Of a DNA stretch of 64,000 nt, positions 1 to 11,076 are shown in pieces. The stretch comes from Mesocentrotus franciscanus. Lineage: Eukaryota > Echinodermata > Echinoidea > Camarodonta > Strongylocentrotidae. The DNA lies in assembly GCA_037976565.1 (NCBI GenBank), contig CP137684.1:17046339-17110338 (forward strand). The letters run 5' to 3'. How positions within the stretch are numbered: the first letter of the stretch is position 1; each line of letters opens with the position of its first letter. The translations under genes and the position numbers were made by a program. The notes beneath the pieces were generated by a model that ran no database searches, was not told the origin of the DNA, and was given only the letters and a program-made list of their open reading frames with translations.

Positions 1-102
1 AGGTTGAATCCAGCATGTTAAAAGTATCAGTCTGACATTTTGAAAGAGTGGTCACTCCTCGGCCCTTTTAAATGGTGATTTAACATTTCAGTTTTTAGAG
101 TG

Positions 103-131
103 TACTACTACTACTACTACTACTACTGCTA
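103..131. repeat. (TAC)n microsatellite
   Basis: About nine TAC units with one GCT interruption. It is a short version of the same triplet arrays seen near 9.8 and 40.4 kb. A reverse-strand open frame across it is only poly-valine and is not a gene. Confidence 0.9.
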
Positions 132-1078
132 CATGTACTTTTACTTCAGGTACCATTGGAGTTTTGAGTGGCCATGCAATATTATGGGATGAATCATAGG
201 TCTCAAGAAATTGTGTTATATGCAGCCAATATGAACTAAAAGGGCAAAAATAGATGCAGAAGCATAACAGAAACACCCCGAAAAATATAAATAACCAGCC
301 ATACAAACAAACATACCAACAAATAAACAAAACAATTAAAAGGGAACATATTTGTAAATTATGTTGTGCTCATCCAGATTAGAGAAAAGGCCTAATTTTC
401 AACATCCTGTAATGCTTTATTTATGAATGAGATCAGTTTTTATCATTTACACACATCACATACACCAGCAAAACAAGTTTTTTTCTTCTCTTCTTCAATT
501 ACCATGGTCTAAATTAAATCCATGTGTTTCAAATAACCGCCTCCAGTCATCTGATACCTATTTATTCATCTGGGCCTTCCTAAATATACCTGACAAATTC
601 AAATCCCCCAATTGAGTCACTCTCCTTCATATAAAAACAAAACACCCTGTGTATATATAATATCCGAAACCCCCTCCACTGAATGCAACTGTATACACAC
701 AGTGGATGTATGTAAGTAGGCTAATAAATTTGATTTAGCGATAGCATTCAGTGTGCGGTTGCGGCAGGGGGGATGGTGTATTGCTCATACCCATTGCGGG
801 GGTGAGCGAGCGACAACTTTACGAGTGAGTCAACACGAGAGCGCTATCTACCGTAGGATGAATAATTCACGATTGTATCTCCCTCACCTAACGTGGATTT
901 CTCCCCCGTACGTCTTTGCTCGCTTTTTATCACATGTGCTTTTGTTTTTGGTGCGTAATAAGTTGTAGTCATCGGGAGATAGGGAAGGTTGAGAGAAAAA
1001 TTGGCTGGTTCAAATGTCTAGGTGTGAAAGATTTGAGATGCCAATTTTTCAGAAAATGTCAATCATTCAATATCATTC
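132..1078. other. No gene seen; unique-looking AT-rich DNA
   Basis: Only short open frames without recognisable motifs. A patch around 750-960 is richer in GC and CpG than its surroundings, but I see no tRNA, terminal inverted repeat or exon structure in it. Confidence 0.5.
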
Positions 1079-1082
1079 CTAA

Positions 1083-1440
1083 AGCCCCTCTAAAGTGTTA
1101 GGAGCCCCAAATTCACCAAAAATTTGATGGCAAAATTTCACTTAGATTGTATCATAATGTGAAAGAGGATGTCATTTTGACACACTTCTGCAAAGATTCC
1201 ATTCCACCCCCCACCCCTATCAAAATGTGTTTGAAGACAAATATTGATAAAAGAAAACATAATTTGGGTTTTCTTTTGTACACAGAAAACCTAAATTTTG
1301 TATTCTTTCGTTAATATTCGACACCACACACGTTTGTTTTGAAAATCCTTGCAGAAATGTGTCTTAAATGACATTATGATACAATTTAAGTGAAATTTTG
1401 CCATCAAATTTTTGGGGCTACCAACACTTTTAGAGGGGCT
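1083..1440. mobile_element. Short DNA transposon with long terminal inverted repeats, TTAA target (family M)
   Basis: The left end starts AGCCCCTCTAAAGTGTTAGG and the right end is its inverted copy, ending in AGAGGGGCT. Similarity between the arms continues inward for roughly 100 bases, through AAATTTGATGGCAAAATTT and ATTGTATCATAATGT. The flanks are CTAA on the left and TTAA on the right, which fits a TTAA target duplication with one substitution. There is no coding capacity, so this is a MITE. TTAA targeting with AAAG termini fits Kolobok/T2-like or piggyBac-like mobilisation; the superfamily is an inference. Only one copy is present here. Confidence 0.8.
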
Positions 1441-1529
1441 TTAAGGCCGGGGAAGAGAGAGAGAGAGAGGAAAAATGAAAAGTAGTATGCATATACTTTT
1501 ACAGCCTGAATATTGATACTGTACCTCCT

Positions 1530-1582
<53 letters not shown>

Positions 1583-1583
1583 T
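1530..1583. repeat. (TCA)n microsatellite
   Basis: About 17 uninterrupted TCA units followed by degenerate TCA-rich sequence to about 1670. The plus-strand frame reads as a serine run and is not a gene. Confidence 0.9.
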
Positions 1584-2680
1584 TCATTGTTGTCTTTGTC
1601 ATCATCTTTGTTGTCAGGATAATCATCACCTTCCCTTTTATCATCATCAACATCCACATCATCATCTAATAATCATCACCATGCACATGCATATTCCTGC
1701 TCAATTCATATTTAAGCATACGGGCAGCCATGATACATGGTAGATATAGGAATAGACATTGGTTAGTCAGTCGAATTTGCCTAAAAAATTTCCAATATTT
1801 TCATCAAAGGTGTCAAAGAACCGACTAAATACCTCCGGGATTAGCGCCTCACCTGAGGTTGATCAGAAAGGGGCCAAGATTCTGTTACAGCGCACAAATA
1901 TTGATCTAGGTGTCCATTCCCAAACTTTGTAATCTTATCTGGTCATTGCCGGCCGGCCGGTCTCAGCCAGCCGGTCAGCCGATTGACCAGATCGAATTAG
2001 GTGTGGTCATTCCTCTGGACATTGAGCTAAACTTGATTTGCGTCCCAAAATAAATGCTTGATTTGTGCCATGATTTTACTTGAGAAAGAGTGCTTGCGAA
2101 TTTTGAGAATGAACAGACTATTGATCAAGACCAAGGAGATATATCCTTGATCAAAACTGATGCAAGCAATTAACAAAATTATTCTTGTTCATTTCTCAAT
2201 CAGTTTAATTCACTTTTGTTAAAGATATATTAAAAAATATAATACAAAACAGAGTCTAGATACTAATGATGTCATGTTTACATTAAAATACAGTAGGTAA
2301 AAGAAATAAACACAATTATTTTACATCAAAGTTGTAATGATGAAATCGATCAAACAAAACAGATTGTATTTAAAATCATGTATTGATCAGCTTGTTATGA
2401 ATAATATTTGTTATGTCATATCTTATTTTCTATGTTTGTAAAAGAAAAATTCAATTGTGACATAAACTTTAATGACGATTGAAGCTTAACTGGTATTACC
2501 ACTTTAAATACATGAGAAAACTTGCATTTTTCTCACTTTCATGGGTACATTTGCTTGCTGTCATCAGCTGAGTTTAGGGATATTACTGTTAAAGAAGAAT
2601 AGGAGAATAAGTTCAACATCGCAGTTTGACATAACTTCAAGTGTTACAACATTGTCAACATATTTTAGAAATTTAGAAAT
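1584..2680. other. No gene seen; one GGTC/GACC-word cluster
   Basis: AT-rich DNA. Between about 1937 and 2030 several GGTCA, TGACC and CTGGAC words crowd together around a run of GGCC (see findings). Nothing else is recognisable. Confidence 0.4.
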
Positions 2681-2944
2681 GTGTTCCCTTTGTTGGCTCC
2701 TTATGAGCGAAGGTTACGGAAATGGAACGAAAGGTTGCGTGAAAACAGGGTTCAGCACTTTTGCGAGGAGGAGAGGGAGGACATTGCCCACGAATGCGAA
2801 TGCGAGGGGAACGTCACCCGACTGACGAACACGTTTGCTCACCTCCATCGGTATAGGTGTAATCCTCACCTCGGGGTAAAAACTCCCTCTCAAGTTACCG
2901 ACCGGCAGTACTCCCCCTCATTTTTGTACTTCTTTGCACAGTAA
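2681..2944 (+). CDS. Weak candidate coding fragment, unrecognised
   Basis: An 87-residue frame in a locally GC-richer stretch (about 2690-2890) inside AT-rich DNA. The middle is strongly charged (YERRLRKWNERLREN, then CEEEREDIAHECECEG), which is unlike the simple-repeat frames elsewhere in the window. I recognise no domain, and there is no convincing acceptor or donor pair. It could be a decayed exon, a transposon remnant or chance. Confidence 0.15.
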   Translation: MFPLLAPYERRLRKWNERLRENRVQHFCEEEREDIAHECECEGNVTRLTNTFAHLHRYRCNPHLGVKTPSQVTDRQYSPSFLYFFAQ

Positions 2945-4580
2945 GGCTCCTTTTGGTAGAGAGCACGGACGCCTGGCTTTTTTTTCTTCATAGAAGAGTA
3001 GGGGAGTGTGCTGCACACGTGCATTGCACCAATGAATGTAGCGTGAGATCCTGTCCTCGTCACTATCTGTCCTGGCATGCAGTAGTCTAGAATATCAGAC
3101 ACTGATGTGAGAATATTGTTATCTTTTTAAAATCACTAAATGATTGTTGCTAGTTTGCTACCATCATGTATTACGTGCTAGAATGGGATCATCAAATCAT
3201 GAAGTCTTAAATTTTGACTAAAAAATATAATATGAAGACAAAATGAGATAATCAGGCGTTTCTTACCATGTGTTTTGCAGATTGTGGGAAGATAAAACGG
3301 GAATTATTTCTTCTTTATCCCTGTAAAGTATCAGTGCGTGGAGCTTTCAAAGCTGTGATTTAAGACCGATTTCATTATGATTTCAGCATTTTTTCAAAAT
3401 AAAATAAGTTAATAATACCTTTCACCTCTCTATATATGATGGAGTCCAATGGTATCAGACAGGTGTGAGACAGGGGGACGGAATCCCACATGACATTCTG
3501 GTTTTCTAGGCCAGAAATCGCCTGAACGCAGCTAGAAACTAGGCTATGGAATGCCGGCTGACGAGAATTCAAGTTATAAAGACCGACACGTCATTCCATT
3601 TGCATAATTCCGCTTAAATTGGCAGAAAATCGGTTGGATTTGGGCTCCGCTTCTGTTGTTGTTGTTTGTGGGATTGGAATAGCGAGCGTATAAGGTGCAA
3701 CGTTCACGCATGCCAACCCGAGTTTCTGTTTCATTTTAATGCATAATTCGATGAGTCAGTGCGGGTTTATTGCAGTTGTGTTAACGATTCTCATCGAGAT
3801 GGTCAGTTTCATTGACCACTGGTCATCACTTGCATGACGTGGCTGGCTCTAGAGCAGACCAATATATCTCCGGCCAATCCAGAATTAAAGTCCTTTAACT
3901 ATTTTTTAATGGAAGGGAAATAAATGCAATTCAAGTTTGAGGGCTTTGGGCAGTCGATTTAGACATTTAATTGAGTCTGTGGCGTATTTCCCCATTGCTG
4001 TGAGATTCACCTGACAGGATTCATTTCAAAAGGTGCTTAAGTGTCCAATCTCCAGAAATAGATAATTTTATTTATAATTTGACATGAAAAGAAACTATTT
4101 ATAAGTTGATTCATTCCTGAGTTAGGGATATTTCAGAATATTTAAGTGTTATAGTGTACTCCTAAATTTAAGTTTTGAAGGACCTTTTTCTGCTGCTCAA
4201 TTTTAACATTTGTGTATATTTAAATAATGTACTAGTAACAGTCATTATATTGCAAGCCAAATTATTGGTAGGTGATTTGTAAATTAGGTCCCACCCCCGC
4301 ATGATAACCTTCGGGGAAAAAAACAACTAATCATCCATTTTTTAATCATTTTATTAAAAACAAGAAAAGGGATTTGAAAGGTGCATTTATCAGATTCATT
4401 TGCCTTTACTTTTTTAAAAATATTTTTTGTTATTGATTAACGTTTGTTTGATGCATGATTTGGTACAGTTATGTGTCTCATTTGTTTTTGTTGTTTCTTT
4501 TATTTTATGGAGGTAAATAATCTCGGATAGTGGGTATATTCAACCTTCTGTGAACACTTATCCATAGTTTCTCTTGTCTC
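2945..4580. other. No gene seen
   Basis: AT-rich DNA with only short frames. A compact cluster at 3799-3866 holds TGGTCA, TGACCA, TGGTCA and AGACCA in about 65 bases; otherwise nothing is recognisable. Confidence 0.4.
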
Positions 4581-4584
4581 TCAT

Positions 4585-4710
4585 TGGGGACTCAATGGTC
4601 AGTCAAACTGGTCAGTCCCATGCAGCCAATGTCCAGCCTGTATGTCCATCTCATGCTGGACGTGTGAAGGTCATGTCCAGATCACCTGCTGGCCAACAAT
4701 GTCCACTTAA
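4585..4710. repeat. Cluster of GGTCA / TGTCCA words
   Basis: Two ATGGTCAGT/CTGGTCAGT copies are followed by several TGTCCA words, GCTGGAC, AGGTCA and TGGCC within 120 bases. It reads like a very degenerate short-unit repeat. Similar clusters recur across the window. No function is assigned. Confidence 0.4.
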
Positions 4711-4899
4711 AGGGTGCCAATCCCAAACAAAAAATATTTTGGTCTGTATGTAACAGGTTCCATGTTGGGTGTACCAGATTGAAAATGTAAGCTTGAATAT
4801 TGCTTCCATAATGAGATATTGCAAGTTCAAACTACACTTCTAAATACAAAGCAACTTGTGAGTTGATGAGTCAAAGAATGCTTGCAGGCATATCTCTCG

Positions 4900-5032
4900 T
4901 TGCCTGCAAGCTTGCAGCAAGTTTGTTGTAAGATTGCGAGCAAGTTTTGCAATCATAAATTTGTAATGCAAGCTTATTAAGATTGCCGCAAGCTTGTAGC
5001 AAACTTGTAACGAGCTTGCTGCAAGCTTAAGT
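4900..5032. repeat. GCAAGCTTG-rich imperfect hairpin
   Basis: TGCAAGCTTGCAGCAAGTTT at the left is matched in inverted form by GAGCTTGCTGCAAGCTTAA at the right. Further GCAAGC and TTGTAA words fill the 130-base span, so either strand could fold into a long imperfect hairpin. It may be a small foldback element; no clear target duplication was seen. Confidence 0.5.
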
Positions 5033-5088
5033 TTCTGTCTTGGAGAGTGGCAAAATGTGGATGAATGTCTTGTCAAAGGAAATTAGTG

Positions 5089-5157
5089 CCGAGCTGGGAT
5101 TTGAATCCCCAAACCTCGGATTGAGAGTCAAGTGAATGAACCACTACACCACTGACA
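5089..5157 (-). other. tRNA-like sequence (tRNA pseudogene or SINE head)
   Basis: On the minus strand it reads GTGGTGTAGTGGTTCATTC (A-box-like D region), then a TTGACTCTCAATCC anticodon-like arm and GATTCAAATCC, a B box with one mismatch. The loop CTCTCAA resembles that of tRNA-Glu(CTC). Stems are imperfect and no SINE body or tail is obvious downstream, so a functional tRNA is unlikely. Confidence 0.5.
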
Positions 5158-5160
5158 TCT

Positions 5161-5638
5161 CCCCAGTTAGCCTTGCTCTTAAAATTCAATAATCAACCAT
5201 TCTGAATAATTCTACAGTGTTTTTTTTCTTCTTAAGTTTCTTTCCAAATACACAAGGTTACCTTGATAATGTTAATTGGCAAGAAGTGATTTTTCATTTG
5301 GAAAAAAAGAAGGTTAAATTAAATAAAAATTTTGCCTTTTAATGTCTTTTAAAATTTATTTTCATATAGCACATACAGCGATGTTTAATTTGTTTTGAAG
5401 ATCACATTGAATAAGTAATTGAAATGTCATATCCTATTCACCCATAGTGGTTTGTAAGCCCTTCCACCCACTAACACTCCCTATTATTATTTATTCTTAA
5501 ACTGGCCCAAAGGACTCATTGATTGCAGTATAATGTCTCTTCTTCCAAATCTACAATGCTTGTTTATGAGAAAATGGAAATAAAGATGTCTGATGCACGT
5601 ACCAGTAATGGAAGTCCTATGAGAATACATGGTCTGTG
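5161..5638. other. No gene seen
   Basis: AT-rich DNA between the tRNA-like fragment and the N1 palindrome. It has homopolymer runs but no motif or repeat I recognise. Confidence 0.4.
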
Positions 5639-5702
5639 AAGAGCCAGAAGGGGGTTAACTTGTACACTTTGACAAAGAGTTAATGGCCTTTTGACTCTGA
5701 GC
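5639..5702. repeat. Short dispersed palindrome, copy N1
   Basis: GAGCCAGAAGGGGGTTAACT on the left and an inverted AGTTAATGGCCTTTTGACTC on the right form a 65-base imperfect palindrome. Related copies lie at 7.3, 26.3, 28.8, 46.5 and 59.4 kb. Confidence 0.6.
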
Positions 5703-5883
5703 TGACAACATTGAGATGATACTATGGTTATAATCTCTCTCGTTAGTTCTCATTTGTATTCACCTCATGTCCTGTTTCTCAAGGCTTCACCTATTTAATG
5801 GTCTCTTATTGATTCTGCTTTTACATAAAACAAAAATAAAACCTAAAATTGTTAATATAATGCTTGATTAAAATTCGAAATAA

Positions 5884-6038
5884 AGAGAGAGAAAAAAAAA
5901 AAAAATCATATTTTGTGCATCGTAGTTGTACCATAATGTGCAGAGAGAGAGAGAGAGAGTGTGAGTGAGAGAGAGAGAGAGAGAGTGTGTGAGAGAGAGA
6001 GAGATAGATAGAGAGAGAGAGAGAGTGTGTGTGTGTGT

Positions 6039-6085
<47 letters not shown>

Positions 6086-6289
6086 TGAGGGATAGGGAGA
6101 GAAAATGGAAGGCAAAGAGATAGGCAGACAGTGAAAGATAAAGATAGAGTGTGTGAGAGAGACACAAAAAGACAGTAAAGGGAAGTTAGATAGACTGAAA
6201 GAGAGAGATAGAGAGAAATAGAGATAGATAGAGAAAGATAGAGTGTGTGAGAGAGAGAGAGAGAGAGAGAGTGTGTGTGTATGTGAGAG

Positions 6290-6320
<31 letters not shown>

Positions 6321-6420
6321 TAGAGAGAGATAGAGATATATAGAGAAAGAGAGAGATAGAGAGAAAGAGAGAGAGAGAGAGAAAGAGACAGACAGAGAGA
6401 GACAGACAGAAAATGAGAAT
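5884..6420. repeat. Compound (GA)n/(GT)n array
   Basis: More than 500 bases of purine-rich GAGAGA with GTGTGT islands and GATA/GACA interruptions. Minus-strand frames of 69-147 residues across it are leucine/serine/histidine-rich translations of the repeat, open in several frames at once, and are not genes. Confidence 0.95.
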
Positions 6421-7295
6421 GATAATGTTAATAAGAGAGTGAGAGGGAATGAGGGGGGAAAAAACCGAATAAATAACCAGTCAGAAAGAGAGACGGAAAG
6501 AGAGAAAAGAGAGTGCAGAATGAGATGACTCCCTGTCATCCAAAATGAAATGCATCCCTTCTCTGCCAAACACTGATGGTAATGAACGTAGCGTGTATAA
6601 ATGGAACACCACTTATCATATCTGGTCATTCACCCCTTCAAAGCTCTCTATGCAAAGTAGTCCACTGATGGATCCATACAATCTACTAATAGATGTTGTA
6701 AAGACTCGCTCACATATGACTGGGTATTCCATGGTGTTTTCTTCGTCTTCTTCTTTTATAATGATGTATTAGCTTGATATGCTTCACATCTATATATTAA
6801 TATTATGTAAGACCTTTGTCGTGTGCAGCTACATTTTTTATTTCTTCTCTCTTGGCATTCATTCACCAAAAAGAAAAAGAAATTAAGTAAAAAAGAAAGA
6901 AAATTGGGTTTTTGTATCATATATGTGAACAACCCATAAGGCTGAATGAAGAGTAGGAGGCATTTTGCTCATGTGTTATAACAATGCTGGCTCCTCTGGG
7001 ATAAACTTTGAAAAAAGGGTATGAGGGGGAGAGATGATGACAAATATAATATATGTATGCAGAAATATAAAGTAAAATCAAATCAGTATTCAGTGTTTAT
7101 TTCACGTGGCTCCTGAGAATCATTTTACAGGTCTTTTTTTAATGTATAGTAGAGTAAGAAGAGAAAACAAATAGTTATATAATTTGGATAAATTGGGATA
7201 ATGTAAAAGTTTGATAAATGAAATAGACTCAAGTAAGGAAATGAGAAGCAAGAACAGGGATTATGATATGAAATTTAGGGATTATAATATCGTCT
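6421..7295. other. No gene seen
   Basis: AT-rich DNA. The short frame at 6545-6772 has no recognisable motif. Confidence 0.4.
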
Positions 7296-7330
7296 GTTTG
7301 GAGCCAGAAGGGCATTAACTCATATACTTT
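7296..7330. repeat. Left half of interrupted palindrome N2
   Basis: GGAGCCAGAAGGGCATTAAC is the left half of the N palindrome. The right half (CCAACGCCTTTTAGGCTTTC) resumes at 7864-7895, on the far side of a 527-base TTAA element. The uninterrupted paralogue is at 46.48 kb. Confidence 0.7.
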
Positions 7331-7332
7331 AA

Positions 7333-7859
7333 AGGTACTATGTCCCATTTGCAGGCCAAAAAAATGAAAAGGTTAAATTCCAACGGCATTTGAAAGATAA
7401 TACTAATTTAGAACTTCCTTCAAAACGAAAGGGCTTGAAAATGTCTTTTGTTGGAAAATAACGACTATTAGTTGTCGAATCAATTTTTAAATTTGGATTG
7501 CAATCGTTAGTAATAGTCTGATTTTCAGACCATTGTACCGAATGGTCGTACGTTTTGTGCTGCGCAAAGATTCAATCAGTTTAATTTTGGCCATTACAAG
7601 AAGTGGGTTATTGATGTAGACAAATGCTCATGTACCCTTTACAGCTCATTTTATGTATGTTATTACCAAAGAAAAAAAATAAGTCAGTCAGTCAGTCACT
7701 CAATAGTGTCTGACAGTGAAGTCTAGAAAGTAAACGGTTTCCTTGCATAATTTGAATACTAGGACACTGCTAATGTTTAAATTTCACAAATATATGACAT
7801 ATTCATAATTCCTGCAAAGTTCTACAGAATTTGATGTTGGCTGCAAACGGGACATACCT
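7333..7859. mobile_element. TTAA-target DNA transposon remnant (family L)
   Basis: The left end AGGTACTATGTCCCATTTGC and the inverted right end GCAAACGGGACATACCT give a short terminal inverted repeat, allowing a 2-base insertion. Both sides carry a perfect TTAA (7329-7332 and 7860-7863). There is no coding capacity. The terminal TTAAAGG matches the TTAAAGGRR hallmark described for T2-type Kolobok MITEs in its first seven bases. It lies inside the N2 palindrome, so it is the younger insertion. Confidence 0.85.
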
Positions 7860-7895
7860 TTAACACAAAATCCAACGCCTTTTAGGCTTTCAACA

Positions 7896-8067
7896 GAGGA
7901 TATAAAATCGAATTTTTATTTTTCAAGAAATGGAATACGTGGAGTAAAACACAAGAAATTGATACTTTGTTTGCAATCCTCATAATTTGTATATATAGTT
8001 CGTACAGTATGCAATCGTCATAACATTTAAAGACTATATCGAATTGTACCAGTATATTTCATGTTTC
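7896..8067. other. Short AT-rich spacer, no gene seen
   Basis: DNA between the N2 right half and the hAT-like element, with no recognisable feature. Confidence 0.4.
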
Positions 8068-8075
8068 TTCTAAGG

Positions 8076-8756
8076 CCAACCTTTTAAAGCTCGCGGGCCA
8101 CAGCTTACTATTGGCATAACTTGGCGGGCTGTAGGTAGTCTTCCCCCCCCCCCACACACACATTCAAGCAATACGTGTACACACCTGCAATTTTACAAAC
8201 ATATTTCTCGATTCACAACATTTGTATATTCAGGGCGGATCTAGCTTTTGCTAAGGGGTGACCCAATGACGATGCAGAGCATCGTCCACGAGCCGCATAG
8301 TGGCGAGACGATTTTTGTTGTTGCTATTTTGAACCCCCGTAAGTGATGTTTTCCTGGCATCTTCTAACACAATGGAGACCATAAAAAGCAGTGCATGATA
8401 ACGTCTTTTTAAAATCAAGTAACAGTTTAAAACACAGTTATATCCAGAGTTATCATGTGTTTTGTTAAATTACCAGATGAGTTGAATATCTTCTCACAAT
8501 ATGCAAATCACATTTTCACTTGGCAGCCCAAGTGGGGGTTAAACCCCCTAAAGTAAACCCCCATAACGAGTCAATATGTTGTGAATGATGAAAACAAATT
8601 ATGGAAATAGAGATAGCTGTGTGTAAATGTTTTACCCTATTTCATCGCTGCTATGCGGGCCGCATTTCATTTATGAGCTATTTTTATAATTATTTTTTTT
8701 CAATGCTCCGCGGGCCGCACCAGAAGAGCTCGCGGGCCACAGGTTGGCCACCCATG
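8076..8756. mobile_element. hAT-like non-autonomous element
   Basis: The left end CCAACCTTTTAAAGCTCGCG followed by GGCCAC is inverted at the right end (GAGCTCGCGGGCCACAGGTT, then GGCCACCCATG). The 8-base sequence TTCTAAGG occurs immediately outside both ends (8068-8075 and 8757-8764), the target-duplication length of hAT elements. The left terminus seems about 9 bases shorter than the right. Internal sequence includes further GCGGGCCGC words and no transposase frame. Confidence 0.75.
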
Positions 8757-8764
8757 TTCTAAGG

Positions 8765-9786
8765 TATCCGATATCAGCATATTGCAGTGTTTAGAATGCG
8801 TTAATATATTTTCTTGGCATAAATTTTTTAATGAAGTCCAAAAGAGTAGGACACGGTCATATCCATGTCTTCAAAAAAAAAAAAAAATACAAAAAAGAGA
8901 TAAAAGTTCGAAGTGTGATATTTTCCATACCTTTCATCAGAGCCTTGCCTTATACTTTATTTCCTGATATATTTTGAAGAACTTAAAAAAAACAAGACTA
9001 AAAAGTATGCTCAAACTGAAATCATTTTTATCTCATGTTCTTCCCCACTCTTTTACATTTTTTGGATGTCACTTCCATCTATCTTTCTATCTTTTTTTCT
9101 GTAAACAATTTCACTTCATCTACCCCTGCCTTTTCCTATATCTCGATGCCCCTCTCCCAACATTCGGAATAAACATATGAACCACAGATAGAATGGCTTA
9201 CAGTATGCAATCAACAATACCATTGTTTATTTCAATATGCGAAAGTTGCCGAAAAATTTCCATCAATGTGTCCCCACCCCTTCTAACCCTCCAGAGTTGC
9301 CCCCTTCTGCACCCCCCCCCACCCCTACCCCTACCCCACAGAAATGCTTCACTTTATGTTGATTATTATAGAGCAGTTTTCTACAGCTTCTTTATTTTGC
9401 TCTATAGCCAGATAATTGCTGTATCAATAAACTCATTTTAATTGAGATTGTGAGAGTGTATTATCTCTCTGCCCACAAGCCCCACATCCTGCTATCGAAG
9501 GATCATTATATTATGCAACGAAGCATAATCAATGAGACCCATATTGCAGTCCTTGGAAAAAAGGAAATCATTATGATTGGCCTATTTTGTTACAATATTG
9601 CTGTTATAGATTAAAAAGTTTCAGAGAAAAAAGGCAATTGATTTTTCCGTTTCCGTGGTCTTTCTTCATTTATCATGTACATGTTTCAAGAAATTTTGCA
9701 TTATTACAAGATTGATAGAATTAATATCTGAACTTCTATAACAAGGATAAATTCTACTTTTGCCGCCTACTTTTCATTAGATTTCT
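8765..9786. other. No gene seen; one C-rich G4-type motif
   Basis: AT-rich DNA with frames of 61-82 residues lacking any recognisable domain. Its only marked feature is the C-rich run at 9312-9337, listed separately. Confidence 0.4.
9312..9337 (-). other. Potential G-quadruplex (GGGGTA-like)
   Basis: The plus strand has a run of nine C, then ACCCCTACCCCTACCCC. The minus strand therefore reads GGGGTAGGGGTAGGGGT plus a G run: four or more G tracts with short loops, similar to a telomeric repeat. It is too short to be a telomere. Confidence 0.5.
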
Positions 9787-9806
9787 GCTGTTGTTTATTC
9801 TACTAC

Positions 9807-9821
9807 GTACTTCTGCTGCTG

Positions 9822-9904
<83 letters not shown>

Positions 9905-9909
9905 GCTCT

Positions 9910-9991
<82 letters not shown>

Positions 9992-10030
9992 GCTGCTACC
10001 GCTACTGCTACTACTAACTTCTACTACCTA
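9807..10030. repeat. Long (TAC)n array
   Basis: About 60 TAC units with two short interruptions (TGCTCT in the middle, TGCTGC near the end). The plus-strand frame is poly-threonine and is an artefact of the triplet repeat. Confidence 0.95.
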
Positions 10031-10638
10031 CTACCTACTATGCACTACTTACTACTACTACTACTATTCAACTGTTGCTGCTACCAATATGATGATAATG
10101 AGGCTATGGCATAGCATTACATTACAGTTAATAACTAAAACATCAAGTACATGTTTCTACTGCAATTTTGTGAATAATTCTATCACCGAAACCGAGTTGT
10201 TTCCCTTGTTCAAACCATTCTTTTACTTTTAGCATGCATGGCAGACCAAGCAGAGAGAAATAATCTATTGTGAATGATTCACTCTAATTAATTGCCTGAT
10301 AAAGGATTTCTGTTGTAAATTCTCATCTTTGTATGTGTGTGTGTGTGGGGGGGGGAGGAGAAACAGTCTGGAAGCACAGACCCTTATTTGATTCTGTCAA
10401 ACAGAGCAACCAGAAACTTCTGCATCAATGACATGTTTGTGACTTTCGCAAGGAATCAGATTTGACAAAGTTGCATATACTGTGAAATAAGTAATACAAA
10501 ATTTGACTCGACATTTAAAACTTTTGCAATCCTCAAAAGTTTCTTGCCACTATGATGGACACTCTTAAGAATTTGAAAATGTTTCTGTTTTTTCAGTATT
10601 GTACCTTGAGTCAAGCATAACGGAGGTTGTTTCACCTT
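10031..10638. other. No gene seen
   Basis: AT-rich DNA with a short (GT)n/(G)n run near 10333-10356. Nothing else is recognisable before the B-family element. Confidence 0.4.
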
Positions 10639-11076
10639 GGGTGCGTTTATCGGGTCTTGCCATCAGATATGTACATATCGAACCCCACTATCGAACCCCA
10701 CTATCGAACCCCACTATACGAACGTGATTCTCGGGATGTCGCGTTTATCGTCTCTTCACGATTCAAAATAAAGGCCTTGTCTCTGCGCATCTGCTTTGCG
10801 CCGTTTGACCCTGGCGGATTAGCCTGGGAAGGTCCATAGAGCTATATGGGAAGGTCCGATTTGTATGTGGGGTTCAAAACAGCTTTGCGTTTATCGTGTC
10901 TCATAAACGTGATTCTGGCTGTATGTCACATTCAAAACGCACTTTTTCGGCGTTACAATATGCCCATATCTAAAGACGTTTGAAATAGGGCTTTGCGTTT
11001 ATCGCCTTAAAAATTTGCCTGAAAGACGTTTGAAAACGCTGATTCTAGGCAAAAATTTGGTCGATAAACGCGACCC
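10639..11076 (+). mobile_element. B-family terminal-inverted-repeat element, copy 1
   Basis: The left end GGGTGCGTTTATCG is inverted at the right end as CGATAAACGCGACCC. The TTTATCG/CGATAAA word recurs internally. Copy 2 lies inverted at 53740-54167 and is highly similar along its whole length. Copy 1 has three CGAACCCCACTAT units near its left end and copy 2 has two. A 62-70 residue frame is open in both copies, but I regard it as a by-product of high identity. The target duplication here is imperfect (CTT / TTG); copy 2 has TTA on both sides. Confidence 0.8.

Noticed and set aside
5089..5157. Functional tRNA-Glu gene
   Set aside because: The B box has a mismatch and T-arm and acceptor pairing are poor; better called tRNA-like.
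9312..9337. Interstitial telomere
   Set aside because: Only about three GGGGTA units and no TTAGGG array.
10627..10839. ORF conserved between the two B elements (70 and 62 residues)
   Set aside because: The two DNA copies are almost identical, so an open frame in both is expected without selection. No known domain.
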